A DNA stretch of 64,000 nucleotides from assembly GCF_013033515.1 (NCBI RefSeq), contig NZ_WQEG01000008.1, positions 62,001 to 126,000 on the forward strand, in the 5' to 3' direction. The stretch's first letter is position 1; each line of letters begins with the position of its first letter. The position numbers and the translations under genes were made by a program. The DNA comes from Ruegeria sp. HKCCA6707 (lineage in GTDB: Bacteria; Pseudomonadota; Alphaproteobacteria; Rhodobacterales; Rhodobacteraceae). The notes beneath the pieces are model-generated. The model did not search any database, was not told the origin of the DNA, and saw only the letters and a list, made by a program, of their open reading frames with translations. Below are positions 37,401 to 43,335 of this stretch, one piece after another.

Positions 37401-38756
37401 ACCAGCACGGGCAACCACAGCCGCGCGGGCAATTGAGGGATGCGCCTCAAGCGCAATCTCGACCTCGTCCAGTTCCACCCGGAAACCCCGGATCTTGACC
37501 TGAGTGTCGATACGCCCAAAGAACCGAACGACCCCTGCGTCGTCCATTTCGACCAAATCGCCCGAGCGATAAAGAAGCTGATCTGCGTCCCAAGGGGCGG
37601 GAATGAATTTCTCCTGTGTCAGATTGGGGCGGTTCCAATAGCCCAGGGCAAGCCCGGCGCCGCCGATATACAGCTCACCCTTTTGGCCCGACATGCACTG
37701 GTTCAGATCCTTGTCCAGAACGAACAGGTCCGTGCCCTTGACCGCTTTGCCTATCGGGATCGCCTGCCCTGTCTCAAGATCATCAGGAGTAATCAGATGC
37801 GCGCTGACCACGTTACTTTCGGTTGGCCCATAGCCGTTTATGACCCTCAAATCCGGGCAAAGCGCCTGAACCTTGGCCACATGATTGGGCGACACCACGT
37901 CGCCACCAACAACAAGCTGCTTTACCTTTTCAAAACACTCCGGTTGCAGGTCAGCAATGGCGTGAAACAAGCCGGATGTCAGCCACAGCGTGTTGACGCC
38001 GTTACTATGAATCGCGTCCACCAGATCCGAGATCGAAAGCCGCCCGTCTTGCGGGATGACAACTGTGCCGCCGTTCAGCAGTGGTGCAAAGAAATCTATG
38101 ATCGAGGTGTCAAAGGCAAAGGCCGATGAATGCAGCGTCACGGTATCGCGATCAAGCGCAAGCCAGTCGGCATCGCAAAGCAGTCGCATGACAGATCTAT
38201 GGGGAACCATTACACCTTTTGGCGTGCCCGTAGTGCCTGAGGTATACATCACATAGGCGATGCTTTCACCGGTGATCTGCGCGTCGGGTCTTACGTCTGT
38301 TTCCCCTGGGAAAGCTTCGGCGGCTAGTATGGTTAGGCCCGGATCGTCGAGCGTCGCGCAATGACCCAACAAGACCGAGATGCCGGTGTCCTGGGCCATA
38401 AACTTCAGACGCTCAGCAGGCAATGTCACGTCAAAGGGTACGTATCCTGCCCCAGCTTTCAAAACCGCCAGAATTGCGAGGGGCAATGCCAGAGATCTTT
38501 GCGACGAGATCCCAACAAGATCACCGGGCCGCACCCCTTGATCGATCAGCCAAAGAGCCAGCGCATCAGAACGGCGATCCAAAGTGGCATAATCCATAGC
38601 TTCATCGCCAAACCGCACGGCAGTGCGTTTGCTCAGTTCATTCGCGATTTGGCGAAACCTTTGAACAACGTCGCTATGCCCCGACACCGGCAAATCCTCT
38701 ACTGTCCCAGACAAAGGTTGGCTTTCGGCTACTTCGGGGAAGATCTGTCTATTCAT
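28413..38756 (-). CDS. Hybrid NRPS/PKS: A-PCP-KS-AT-ACP-aminotransferase-C-A-PCP-TE
   Basis: One 3447-residue protein. A1 about 25-515 (A3 YTSGTTGTPKG near 165); PCP1 Ser about 566 (GASSLQ). KS about 622-1050 (Cys about 797 in SACSTSL). AT about 1145-1440 (GHSIGE at 1241; HAFH, the malonyl-type motif). ACP Ser about 1561 (GFDSLL). PLP class III aminotransferase about 1660-2120 (DEVVTGFRFG; Lys in YGKIAGGGMPLG about 1926). C about 2170-2590 with intact HHIICDG (about 2264). A2 about 2610-3085; PCP2 Ser about 3123 (GGHSLLA); TE about 3190-3440 (GYSGGA). Predicted chemistry: A1 loads a starter, KS/AT add malonate, the aminotransferase turns the beta-keto group into a beta-amine, C joins a second amino acid, and TE releases. 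My reading of the A2 pocket is D-A-F-W-L-G-G-T-F, close to a valine code. It has no leading C domain, so it starts its own chain. Confidence 0.92.
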   Translation of the reverse strand: MNRQIFPEVAESQPLSGTVEDLPVSGHSDVVQRFRQIANELSKRTAVRFGDEAMDYATLDRRSDALALWLIDQGVRPGDLVGISSQRSLALPLAILAVLKAGAGYVPFDVTLPAERLKFMAQDTGISVLLGHCATLDDPGLTILAAEAFPGETDVRPDAQITGESIAYVMYTSGTTGTPKGVMVPHRSVMRLLCDADWLALDRDTVTLHSSAFAFDTSIIDFFAPLLNGGTVVIPQDGRLSISDLVDAIHSNGVNTLWLTSGLFHAIADLQPECFEKVKQLVVGGDVVSPNHVAKVQALCPDLRVINGYGPTESNVVSAHLITPDDLETGQAIPIGKAVKGTDLFVLDKDLNQCMSGQKGELYIGGAGLALGYWNRPNLTQEKFIPAPWDADQLLYRSGDLVEMDDAGVVRFFGRIDTQVKIRGFRVELDEVEIALEAHPSIARAAVVARAGADQADKSLIGFCVVQKNTGFDAKAVKSHLRDTLPEYACPARLEVVETLPLNHNGKVDRRALLASLDKPKSAAPSAKAPNVGADIATLISGFLKDILECETVDPNVNFFDLGASSLQLARLHNQLETALNRRFPITLLFDKSSVRSLAAGLSHHTESRDSGETTVTKPAGSGMIAIVGMAGRFPGARDIDAFWQKLLAGEELISHFSADELEVDPANDDPQGTYVAARGIMEDADLFDARHFNIPPQEAKALDPQHRIMLELAQTALDNAGHDPERFAGRIGIFAGSAQNSYLLNNVLSAPGAARNFAASYPVKDFSALFGNDKDFLATRVAYKLGLTGPAVNVQSACSTSLLAVAQACDSLRMGRADMVLAGGVAVTFPTKRPYAYLPDGMASADGHCRTFDADATGTVFGDGAGLVVLRRLEDAEADGDNIIAVIRGHGVNNDGAQKAGYAAPSIAAQAEAIRMAQAAAGVAPKDIGYVEAHGTATPLGDPIEFTALCQAFGNTGQTGRCAIGSVKTNVGHLDAAAGVTGLIKTALCLKHGKIPPLLHYTKPNPRIDFENSSFRPVAELTEWPAGEEPRYAGVSSFGVGGTNVHVVLGEGTAQVAKPKPKTRKPRLFPVSASSPEALGLAMQDLGAWALANPDADPDGVATTLREHRHAFQTRAVLAALDMAELAKATQDHKGQGQKAGTREKLVFMFAGQGSQHVGIARDLYDNEPVFRDALDQCLAPLEQAMGLDLRAVLYAEGDQIAEAREKLKSTDFAQPAIFACSYALAKLWESWGIRPDVMVGHSIGEFVAATLAGVFSLKDALNLIVLRGRLMADLPRGKMLSVRASEEDLQPYLGDTVDLAAVNGAKACVLAGSDEAIAALIPVLEEAGIATSELHTSHAFHSRMMDPALEPFRAELAKLSLAAPTRPILSTVTGDWMSEDEATDPDYWAQHMRRPVRFFDAMQVLWADGEYIFLESGPGRTLSVLAAQNPDRATASPALSSLPHAHEEQANAQLTMYRAFGELWACGYPLDWSGIGVDTETPRQHGMPSYPFVRKRFWIEPAAFTSDPETADVPDTAPTEVIAKPDALSAVQALLSDLSGLDAEEIIPTAGFMELGFDSLLLTQATRELRDQFGVAVSLRELIDGFPNVGALAEHIEKHGEIGTEGPSDQEFTPAPAAPEAAKADPQISAPVTQISTTDEALTPRQQAHIDKLVARFNAKTPQSKALTQKHRPRHADPRTASGFNRLWKDLVYQIVSVKSKGSRLLDVDGNEYVDILNGFGPGFLGHSPDSVVKALHTQLDDGFEVGPQSLLAMEAAELFCDVTGNDRASFVCTGSEAVYAAMRLARTVTGRDTIVLFARDYHGNFDEVLVRGVEGKDGLRSLPIAPGVPRDAVKNVVVLPYGSPQALDYIRRNAGKLAAVMVEPVQSRRPEFRPHEFIREVRHITQKHGALFIFDEVVTGFRFGPRGAQGYYNIEADLVTYGKIAGGGMPLGVVAGKAQYMDTFDGGQWDYGDDSFPEAPVTFFAGTFVRHPLVMAATVQMMRFFKSQPAFFWKTIDAKGDKVAGTVDRWFKENDMPFEMPNCGSLMYLRIDKNARFGGLLGPHLRDRGVFLLEGFPSYMTAAHDDEDIDHIINAIKDSAAEMRADGLIDGRADSRDYDPQITAAPPRLSLPGGEARIAQDMAAPLAPLACPTLEAQREIFAAQVVTPEVAAAYNESVTLKIRGAVNTDALLEAIQACYARHDALRATFSEDGLTMFIQPEMHHKIGQMDLSTLGQQDRRQKLQELLDKHVSEPFDMQNGPFLRTDLVDMGEEDGQALHHLVVTAHHIICDGWSIDVIMRDIARLYRMIIDGKPAILDAPHSIIDYARHEQDWAQSEGAQRDKAYWLQRFETQVPVLDLPLDHPRPAIRSVRGARLDAALDAELVAGLRKTAERQNSSFVTLLLAAFKTYVARISGNQDLVVGVPSAGQAANVMESMVGHCVNLMPIRTQPSGDKSFGDYLKEVKTALLDGADHQSFTYGALTRALKQKRDPSRPGLISVVFNVDNGIDLSALAVGSPADTFTSNPRAFENFELYLNVTEIDGGVTTEWSYNRDLFDAETIARHITGFSELLTSIVDRPDAPLGQLMQVQGDPTAPQQSPQTSPADYDGGITRAFKTPASTHQNRQAVGCNGKTLTYAELDRWSDRIAAHLLGKGVTKGEKIGLSYGSSLEQIAALLGILKAGGAYVPLDLSLPPERIEFIVKDTGLSLVLGPDAGLPRIQTLDVSVLPEVDPMPDLPELGGEDLAYVMYTSGSTGRPKGVMVPHRGVLRLVKGQDFADLGPDQRILQNSPIAFDAATFEIWGALLNGGALVLRDTQTPASLDGLGDIIARENITTLWLTAGLFHAMADETPVAFRPLQQLLTGGDVVSPVKAAQVLTACPDLTLINGYGPTENTTFTCCHRITLTQAQSGQALPIGHAINGTQIHVLDADLNPLPDGEMGELCVSGDGLALGYLGRADLTADKFVAAPWDENLRLYRTGDLVRRAADGVVQFYGRADLQVKIRGFRIELGEIETALVKHPGIRQAVVEARIPQGQSDKVLVAYYVPQDQALSRAELDDHMRDTLPAYARPTLFVALDSLPLSHNGKVDRKRLPAPVRGVQTEDPVAAESPEETRLLAIWAEVLGTTQLNVDDDFFELGGHSLLAVRLFARIHEEFGSKLPISTLFQHSTVRELARLLRVQDADGEFDPDADWDPSSVIHPGPEDGGTPLFVVGGAGGNVNNLLDFGAIMGSHRAVIGLQTRGILGHRMHTTIEAMAKDNIRYLRQHQPKGPYLLAGYSGGAITAFEMARQLEAAGEKVRRLFILDTYAPGFAENFRSPVHLGPREWVQNEIELMRARGLSYFKERLDARWRHGLGNKLLKRLRPDSPELALLQQVEQGWFQAAQSYDGGIFGGKTSLIFVEPACLKERKAFDIEPSLGWSRFLLDGQYRSSFLSGSHLGMVVGDEARVLVGTMEAHLQNPNET

Positions 38757-38839
38757 GAAACTGAGAACTCAATAAACCTACACTCAAAACACACCTTACT
38801 CGGCTTCAGGTTGTATGGATTCGGGGAACTGGGGGTGCT

Positions 38840-38855
38840 GACGTCGCGCGACGTC
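38840..38855. promoter_or_regulatory. 16-bp perfect palindrome, candidate operator of the synthetase operon
   Basis: The sequence GACGTCGCGCGACGTC equals its own reverse complement over all 16 bases and lies 84-99 bp upstream of the synthetase ATG. Size and position fit a homodimeric repressor or activator site. No regulator gene is present in the cluster, so the regulator would be encoded elsewhere. Confidence 0.4.
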
Positions 38856-39012
38856 CACAAAAAGAATCCCGCATCAACCTGGACTTAAACTCTAGCCCGC
38901 ATCAGCCGCGAATCGTAGTGAAATCGCATCCAGCGAGCCAATAGCCGTCAATATTTATGTGTTTCAAACGCTATTTTCAACATTATGAGGTGTTCTTAAG
39001 ATATTGTTTCCA

Positions 39013-39032
39013 TTTCAGGCATTAACCTGAAA
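39013..39032. repeat. Inverted repeat TTTCAGG-N6-CCTGAAA
   Basis: Two perfect 7-bp arms around CATTAA, about 260 bp upstream of the synthetase start. It could form a hairpin in RNA from the minus-strand EPS operon, or be a protein site. No T-tract follows, so it is not a standard terminator. Confidence 0.35.
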
Positions 39033-39179
39033 GAGCACCGTGGAATCTTGCAAAAATTTCAGTTCACCGAGCAGGAAATTCTTAATATTTTTTTAGAAAA
39101 AACAGGCATTGAGTGGCGAAGTTATCCACAGGATCGGTGTTTTAGTGCCGCTTGGGTTGAACGTTTTCCGGTTAAACTG

Positions 39180-39198
39180 GGGGGGCAAAGAGCCCCCC
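39180..39198 (-). terminator. GC-rich hairpin after the nucleotide-sugar dehydrogenase
   Basis: Arms GGGGGGC (39180-39186) and GCCCCCC (39192-39198) pair perfectly around a 5-base loop, starting 8 bp past the end of the dehydrogenase gene. On the minus strand the stretch after the hairpin is AGTTTAAC, a weak U-tract. It probably ends or attenuates the EPS operon before the synthetase promoter. Confidence 0.55.
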
Positions 39199-39206
39199 AA
39201 AATGTC

Positions 39207-40589
39207 TTACGCCTTGGTGACGTTCTTTTCTGAAAGCTGTCGCCGCGCAATCGCGTTGCGAGTGTCGATCACCGGAATCCCGAGGTTAACCAACGCTTCA
39301 TAGTCAACCTCGTCATGGTCGGTCGAAATCAGGATGGCGTCAAAATCCTCGGCGCGAATGTCGTCAAACGGCAGTGATTGCCAGCCCAGAAACTCGGGAT
39401 ATTCGCGCATTTTCGGGATCGCCGGTACATGCGGATCGTGAAAGGCCACTTTTGATCCGGCCTGGTTCAGCAATGACATCAACCGGACCGAAGGGCTTTC
39501 GCGCATGTCCGAGACATTTTTCTTATAGGCTATTCCGATGATCAGAACCCGCGCGCGCGACAGGCCGATGCCAAGTTCGCGATCCAGCGTCTCGCGAAGA
39601 CGTGCGACAACATAGTTCGGCATGTTCGAATTGATCTCGCCCGCCAGCTCGATAAAGCGCGTCGACAGTTCAAATTCGCGCGCTTTCCACGTCAGATAGA
39701 ACGGGTCGATTGGGATACAGTGCCCGCCAAGGCCGGGACCGGGATAGAAGGGCATGAACCCGAATGGTTTGGTCCCTGCGCCGTCGATTACCTCCCATAC
39801 GTCGATGCCCATCGCGTCAAAGATCACCTTCAACTCATTGACCAGAGCAATATTCACAGCCCGAAAGATGTTCTCGGTGATCTTGACCGCCTCGGCGGTT
39901 TGGGTGGTCGAGACAGGTACCACCGCGTCCACAACATTCTCATAAAACCGCGTGACCAGCTTGCCAGCGGCTTCGCCGTCGCCGGCAACGATTTTGGGAA
40001 TGGTGGCGGTGCGAAAATGCTTGTTGCCCGGATCCTCGCGTTCTGGTGAGAAGCCAACAAAGATCTCTTCCCCCGGGACATGGCCGGACTTCGCCAGGAT
40101 TGGTGTCAGAACCTCGGCCGTGGTGCCGGGATAAGTGGTTGATTCCAACACAACCATCGCACCGGCTTTGATGTGCTTGGCGATAACCTCTGTGGTCTCG
40201 GTCACGAATGACAAATCGGGATCACGGTGTTCTGTCAACGGTGTCGGCACGCAGATGACGATGACATCCATGGCTGACAATTGCGAAAAGTCAGCGGTCC
40301 AGGCCACGGTTCCCGCATCCAGCAGCGATTTGAGGTCTTCGCTGGCCACAGCTTCGATATAGCTGTCGGATTTGTGCAGAGCGTCAATCTTGGACGGGTC
40401 GATATCGAACCCGGTGACAGGCATACCCTTTTTGGCCGCCGTCACCGCAAGCGGCAGCCCGACATAGCCAAGCCCAATTATGCCGACCTGGGCGCTTTTG
40501 TTTTTTAGCTTGTCCCAGAGGTCCTGAAAGCGATCATGTTTCAAAAGATTTTTTCCCGTTTTGACCGTGGGCGATCCCATTCGGTGCAA
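39207..40589 (-). CDS. Nucleotide-sugar dehydrogenase (UDP-HexNAc/UDP-glucose 6-dehydrogenase family, WbpA-like)
   Basis: This 460-residue enzyme oxidises C6 of a UDP-sugar to a uronic acid using two NAD+. It has the Rossmann start VGIIGLGYVGLPLAV, the CVPTPL motif, ESTTYPGTT, and the catalytic Cys in GGHCIPIDPFYLTWKA. The wording of these motifs is closer to UDP-N-acetylglucosamine 6-dehydrogenases (WbpA) than to plain UDP-glucose dehydrogenase; this is my reading, not a search result. The start is uncertain: ATG 40589 overlaps the upstream gene by 56 bp, and a TTG at 40544 would give a family-like N-terminus. It ends the minus-strand EPS operon and supplies an acidic sugar. Confidence 0.85.
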   Translation of the reverse strand: MHRMGSPTVKTGKNLLKHDRFQDLWDKLKNKSAQVGIIGLGYVGLPLAVTAAKKGMPVTGFDIDPSKIDALHKSDSYIEAVASEDLKSLLDAGTVAWTADFSQLSAMDVIVICVPTPLTEHRDPDLSFVTETTEVIAKHIKAGAMVVLESTTYPGTTAEVLTPILAKSGHVPGEEIFVGFSPEREDPGNKHFRTATIPKIVAGDGEAAGKLVTRFYENVVDAVVPVSTTQTAEAVKITENIFRAVNIALVNELKVIFDAMGIDVWEVIDGAGTKPFGFMPFYPGPGLGGHCIPIDPFYLTWKAREFELSTRFIELAGEINSNMPNYVVARLRETLDRELGIGLSRARVLIIGIAYKKNVSDMRESPSVRLMSLLNQAGSKVAFHDPHVPAIPKMREYPEFLGWQSLPFDDIRAEDFDAILISTDHDEVDYEALVNLGIPVIDTRNAIARRQLSEKNVTKA

Positions 40590-41091
40590 ATGTGTTGGTC
40601 ATGAGATACTCGCGAAGAGCAGCGGTGAACTGCGGGGGTGCGTCCTGAGACACGGGTGCCTGTTTGTGCTGACCCAGCGTTTCAAGGGTGCGGTCCAGCA
40701 AAGCGGGCAGTTCGGTTTCATCCTTCGCCACAAAGATGTTGGGCCGATCCCCCAAGTGTTTGGCGGTGGTGAACTGATGGTCGTTGCGGGTTTCGCGCAA
40801 GTGACCCCTGCGGGGCATCACAACAATGGGTTTACCGCGGCTTAACGCTGTCAGGATCGACCCCATACCGGCATGGGAGATGATCAGATCCGACTGCTGG
40901 AATTTCAGATTGTAATCCTTTGGCGTCATGCGCGCGACCGCCTCGAAATTCTTTGGGCGGTGATGGGCCATGCCTTCATCGGTGATCTGACCGAACACTT
41001 TGGGGGGGTTGGGCGTCGTCCCGCACCATTCATCGATCGCGCGGATCAGCCGTTCAAACGGCTCGTGCGTCCCAATCGTCAGAAAGATCAC
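40534..41091 (-). CDS. Alg13-like glycosyltransferase catalytic subunit (PssE/EpsF type)
   Basis: This 185-residue protein matches the C-terminal (donor-binding) half of GT28/MurG-type enzymes: it begins MIFLTIGTHEPFERL and has ISHAGMGSILTALSRGKP (about 77-94), which binds the UDP-sugar. Bacterial Alg13-like proteins pair with an Alg14-like membrane subunit, and exactly such a gene lies upstream. I start it at GTG 41091, which overlaps the upstream TGA as GTGA; the frame is open to 41154 but that stretch lies within the partner gene. Together they likely add one sugar to the EPS repeat unit. Confidence 0.82.
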   Translation of the reverse strand: MIFLTIGTHEPFERLIRAIDEWCGTTPNPPKVFGQITDEGMAHHRPKNFEAVARMTPKDYNLKFQQSDLIISHAGMGSILTALSRGKPIVVMPRRGHLRETRNDHQFTTAKHLGDRPNIFVAKDETELPALLDRTLETLGQHKQAPVSQDAPPQFTAALREYLMTNTFAPNGIAHGQNGKKSFET

Positions 41092-41570
41092 AGCACCGCC
41101 CCCAAATAGTGGGGGCCCTCGGGCTTGGCCAGATGCTCCCATTGAGTCAGCCACAGATCAACATGTTTGCCGATTTTCTGACCCGAGAGCGAAAGCTCTT
41201 CGGCGTTGGCCATGCTGTCGATCCAGATGGTGCGTGCGCCCAACAATCCGCCCAAGCGAATGGCGAAATAGCCCGGAGCTGCTCCGGTGCTGACAACCAC
41301 ATCCGGGCGATAGCGGATTAAAACCCAGGTGATCTGAAGTAACTGCTTGATCAGGCGAATTTTTTGCCAGCGGTTCGCTTCGGTCACCGTTGCGAAGTTG
41401 GGCGCAGCTTCGCCCGCCTCTTGCGCCTGTTGTCTCAGTAGCTCGCCCGAGCCGGGATCGGTGGTTACATAGGTCACTTTCATTCCGTCCCAGGCCTTGC
41501 GCAGGCGCATCAACTGCACCCAATGCCCGCCTGTAGATGAAATTGCCATGACATGTGGCATCTTACTCAT
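41088..41570 (-). CDS. Alg14-like glycosyltransferase partner subunit (PssD type)
   Basis: A 160-residue protein matching the N-terminal (acceptor-side) half of MurG-like enzymes. It opens with HVMAISSTGGHWVQLMRL, the Gly-rich acceptor loop, and has VVVSTGAAPGYFAIRLG (about 91-107). A hydrophobic patch near LLQITWVLI may sit on the membrane and recruit the Alg13-like partner, whose gene overlaps by 4 bp. The pair equals one split glycosyltransferase, as in rhizobial PssDE and eukaryotic Alg13/14. Confidence 0.82.
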   Translation of the reverse strand: MSKMPHVMAISSTGGHWVQLMRLRKAWDGMKVTYVTTDPGSGELLRQQAQEAGEAAPNFATVTEANRWQKIRLIKQLLQITWVLIRYRPDVVVSTGAAPGYFAIRLGGLLGARTIWIDSMANAEELSLSGQKIGKHVDLWLTQWEHLAKPEGPHYLGAVL

Positions 41571-41592
41571 ACTCTTCTCCGCATAGCGGCCT

Positions 41593-42480
41593 CTAAACTG
41601 GTAAACCCAATGCTTGTCTCAACATCCAGAACATCCGTAGAAGCCTGAGTCGAAACAGCGTTGCAACCGTGGCACAATACTCTCTGGCCCCTTGTAGGCG
41701 TGGTGATCGCAGGACCTTTGGGATGTGTACGACCGCGCTGAGCGGCATTAAACAGGCCCGTCCGATCCAGCTTGCGCGGCCCAATACACCGGGCCGGTTC
41801 TTTTGGAACAATAGATAACTTTCATTGGTGAGGCGCTGCCATTTACGGCGCAGTGCGTCCCAATCCGAACGGCTGGGATGTGACACCGCAAGCGCATCCA
41901 CATAGATCAGGGAATAGCCTTTGTCACGGGCGCGCCAGCACCAGTCATTGTCCTCGGAAACACCTGCCTTGAACGGGCCGACGGCTTCGAAAACATCTCG
42001 GCGTGTGATCAGGTTTGCGGTAACCGAAAATCCCTTTTGCTCTATGTAGGACTGACAGTTAAACGCAAACACCGTCTCAAAACCTTCCGCACCGCTACGA
42101 GGAGGAGGAGTTTCGTCGAACACATCGACGCGCCCACCGATCATGTCTGCATCAGTTCGGACCCGCCGCGCTGTTTCAACCCAATCGTCGGCAGCAACAC
42201 AATCGGCGTCGATGAAATACAGATACGCCCCTGAAGTTTCAGCCACACCGCGATTGCGCGCTGCGGCTGCTCCTTTTTCGCCTTCGGCAACAAAGCGCAC
42301 GTTCTCATATTTGGCGCGAATTTCGTCCAACGACTGGTCAGATCCGTTGTCTACAACAACAATCTCGACCTCCGATAGGTCGTTGGCCATAAGCGAGGCC
42401 AAGCAGCGATCAAGGCGGACCACGTCATTGTAGTGCGGGATAATGATCGAAGCGCTTATTTGAGTGTCATTAATAGCCAT
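41593..42480 (-). CDS. Family 2 glycosyltransferase
   Basis: A 295-residue GT-A enzyme with the GT2 opening SIIIPHYNDVVRLDRCL, the nucleotide site IVVDNGSDQS, a DxD-type YFIDADC (about 92-98) and a late ED motif VSEDNDWCWRA (about 173-183) that supplies the catalytic base. The C-terminus has hydrophobic stretches that may associate with the membrane. Its ATG overlaps the BY-kinase stop by 11 bp. It adds a sugar to the lipid-linked EPS repeat; donor unknown. Confidence 0.85.
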   Translation of the reverse strand: MAINDTQISASIIIPHYNDVVRLDRCLASLMANDLSEVEIVVVDNGSDQSLDEIRAKYENVRFVAEGEKGAAAARNRGVAETSGAYLYFIDADCVAADDWVETARRVRTDADMIGGRVDVFDETPPPRSGAEGFETVFAFNCQSYIEQKGFSVTANLITRRDVFEAVGPFKAGVSEDNDWCWRARDKGYSLIYVDALAVSHPSRSDWDALRRKWQRLTNESYLLFQKNRPGVLGRASWIGRACLMPLSAVVHIPKVLRSPRLQGAREYCATVATLFRLRLLRMFWMLRQALGLPV

Positions 42481-43297
42481 AAGCCGTATCGCTGTAGTGA
42501 CATTTGTTCAAAATGACACCCATCACATTTGTCAGCTCAGCCAAGTGACGTTCTGCGATATCAACTTGTTTGACCGATGTCTTGTCGGCTTCGACCATAA
42601 GCAACGCGCAGTCGACATTCTTGAGGAAAGCAAAATTATCGTCGCTGACCAGCAAAGGTGGCATGTCAAATAGCATGATGTCTGGCTTGTACGCTGCTTC
42701 AATTGTGTTCAGCACGCGTCCAGTCGATTGCGATTGCAGAACCTCAGCCGAGCTTCCGACCGGTGCATCATTCGCACCAAGTATGACGTTCTCACCGATG
42801 CGAATACCGTGTTCGGCAAAGTCGACCTTGCCCTCGAAAACAGACTTCATGTTCGATTTGGGCTGCAATCCGAGCAATCGCGCGAGGTTCGTGCGGCGTA
42901 GATCGCAGTCTAAAACCATTGTGCGCAGGTCGGCCTGTCGCTCGAAGCTGAAAACAAGGTTGGATACCGTCGTGGACTTTCCGCATCCGCTGTGCGGCGA
43001 CACAATCGCTATACGTTTCCAGTCATTCAGCTGCGCCAGCTGCAAGATGCGCGTCCGCAGCATATCGTATGGGGCTGCATGTTCGCCTCCGGAATAGGCG
43101 ACCATCCGGTTCTTTCGCAAAATTCGCGGGTTCAGCTCCGCCTGTGCCAATGACGCCCAGGCCGAATTTACGGCCTCTTCCGGCGTTTTGACGGGTTCGT
43201 TGACCACTTCCGGTTTTTGAACCGGGTGTCCATTGATCGTCTGGGATTCCTGGCGCTGGACCCGCGCTTTTTCAATCGCGGCCTGAAGCTTTTCCAT
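42470..43297 (-). CDS. BY-kinase / CpsD-CapB family tyrosine kinase
   Basis: This 275-residue cytoplasmic ATPase has the bacterial tyrosine-kinase set: Walker A SPHSGCGKSTTVSN (about 100), Walker A' VLDCDLRRTNL (about 127) and Walker B LFDMPPLLVSDD (about 204). The C-terminal tail ends CHYSDTAYGY with three Tyr in the last eight residues, a short autophosphorylation cluster. It lacks the membrane part of Wzc-type proteins; this is supplied by the separate Wzz-like gene 38 bp upstream. Its phosphorylation cycle would control EPS polymer length. Confidence 0.87.
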   Translation of the reverse strand: MEKLQAAIEKARVQRQESQTINGHPVQKPEVVNEPVKTPEEAVNSAWASLAQAELNPRILRKNRMVAYSGGEHAAPYDMLRTRILQLAQLNDWKRIAIVSPHSGCGKSTTVSNLVFSFERQADLRTMVLDCDLRRTNLARLLGLQPKSNMKSVFEGKVDFAEHGIRIGENVILGANDAPVGSSAEVLQSQSTGRVLNTIEAAYKPDIMLFDMPPLLVSDDNFAFLKNVDCALLMVEADKTSVKQVDIAERHLAELTNVMGVILNKCHYSDTAYGY

Positions 43298-43335
43298 TTC
43301 TTAGTCCTTTCGCCCCAATACCAAATACACCGTCA

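Larger units (their letters stand above)
38757..39206. promoter_or_regulatory. 450-bp noncoding region upstream of the hybrid synthetase
   Basis: No supportable gene. The region separates the EPS dehydrogenase end (39207) from the synthetase start (38756), both on the minus strand. It holds a 16-bp perfect palindrome (38840-38855), an inverted repeat with 7-bp arms (39013-39032), and a terminator-like GC hairpin (39180-39198). The rest is AT-richer than the flanking genes, as expected for a promoter. It also contains a single TTATCCACA (39122-39130), which I do not read as an origin. Confidence 0.55.

Noticed and set aside
39122..39130. TTATCCACA, a perfect DnaA-box match, in a noncoding gap
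   Set aside because: It is a single copy with no cluster of boxes, no replication genes and no AT-rich unwinding repeats; one 9-mer match is expected by chance.
39048..39233. 61-codon plus-strand frame between the EPS and synthetase genes
   Set aside because: It runs into the end of the opposite-strand dehydrogenase gene, contains the GC hairpin and shows no protein features.
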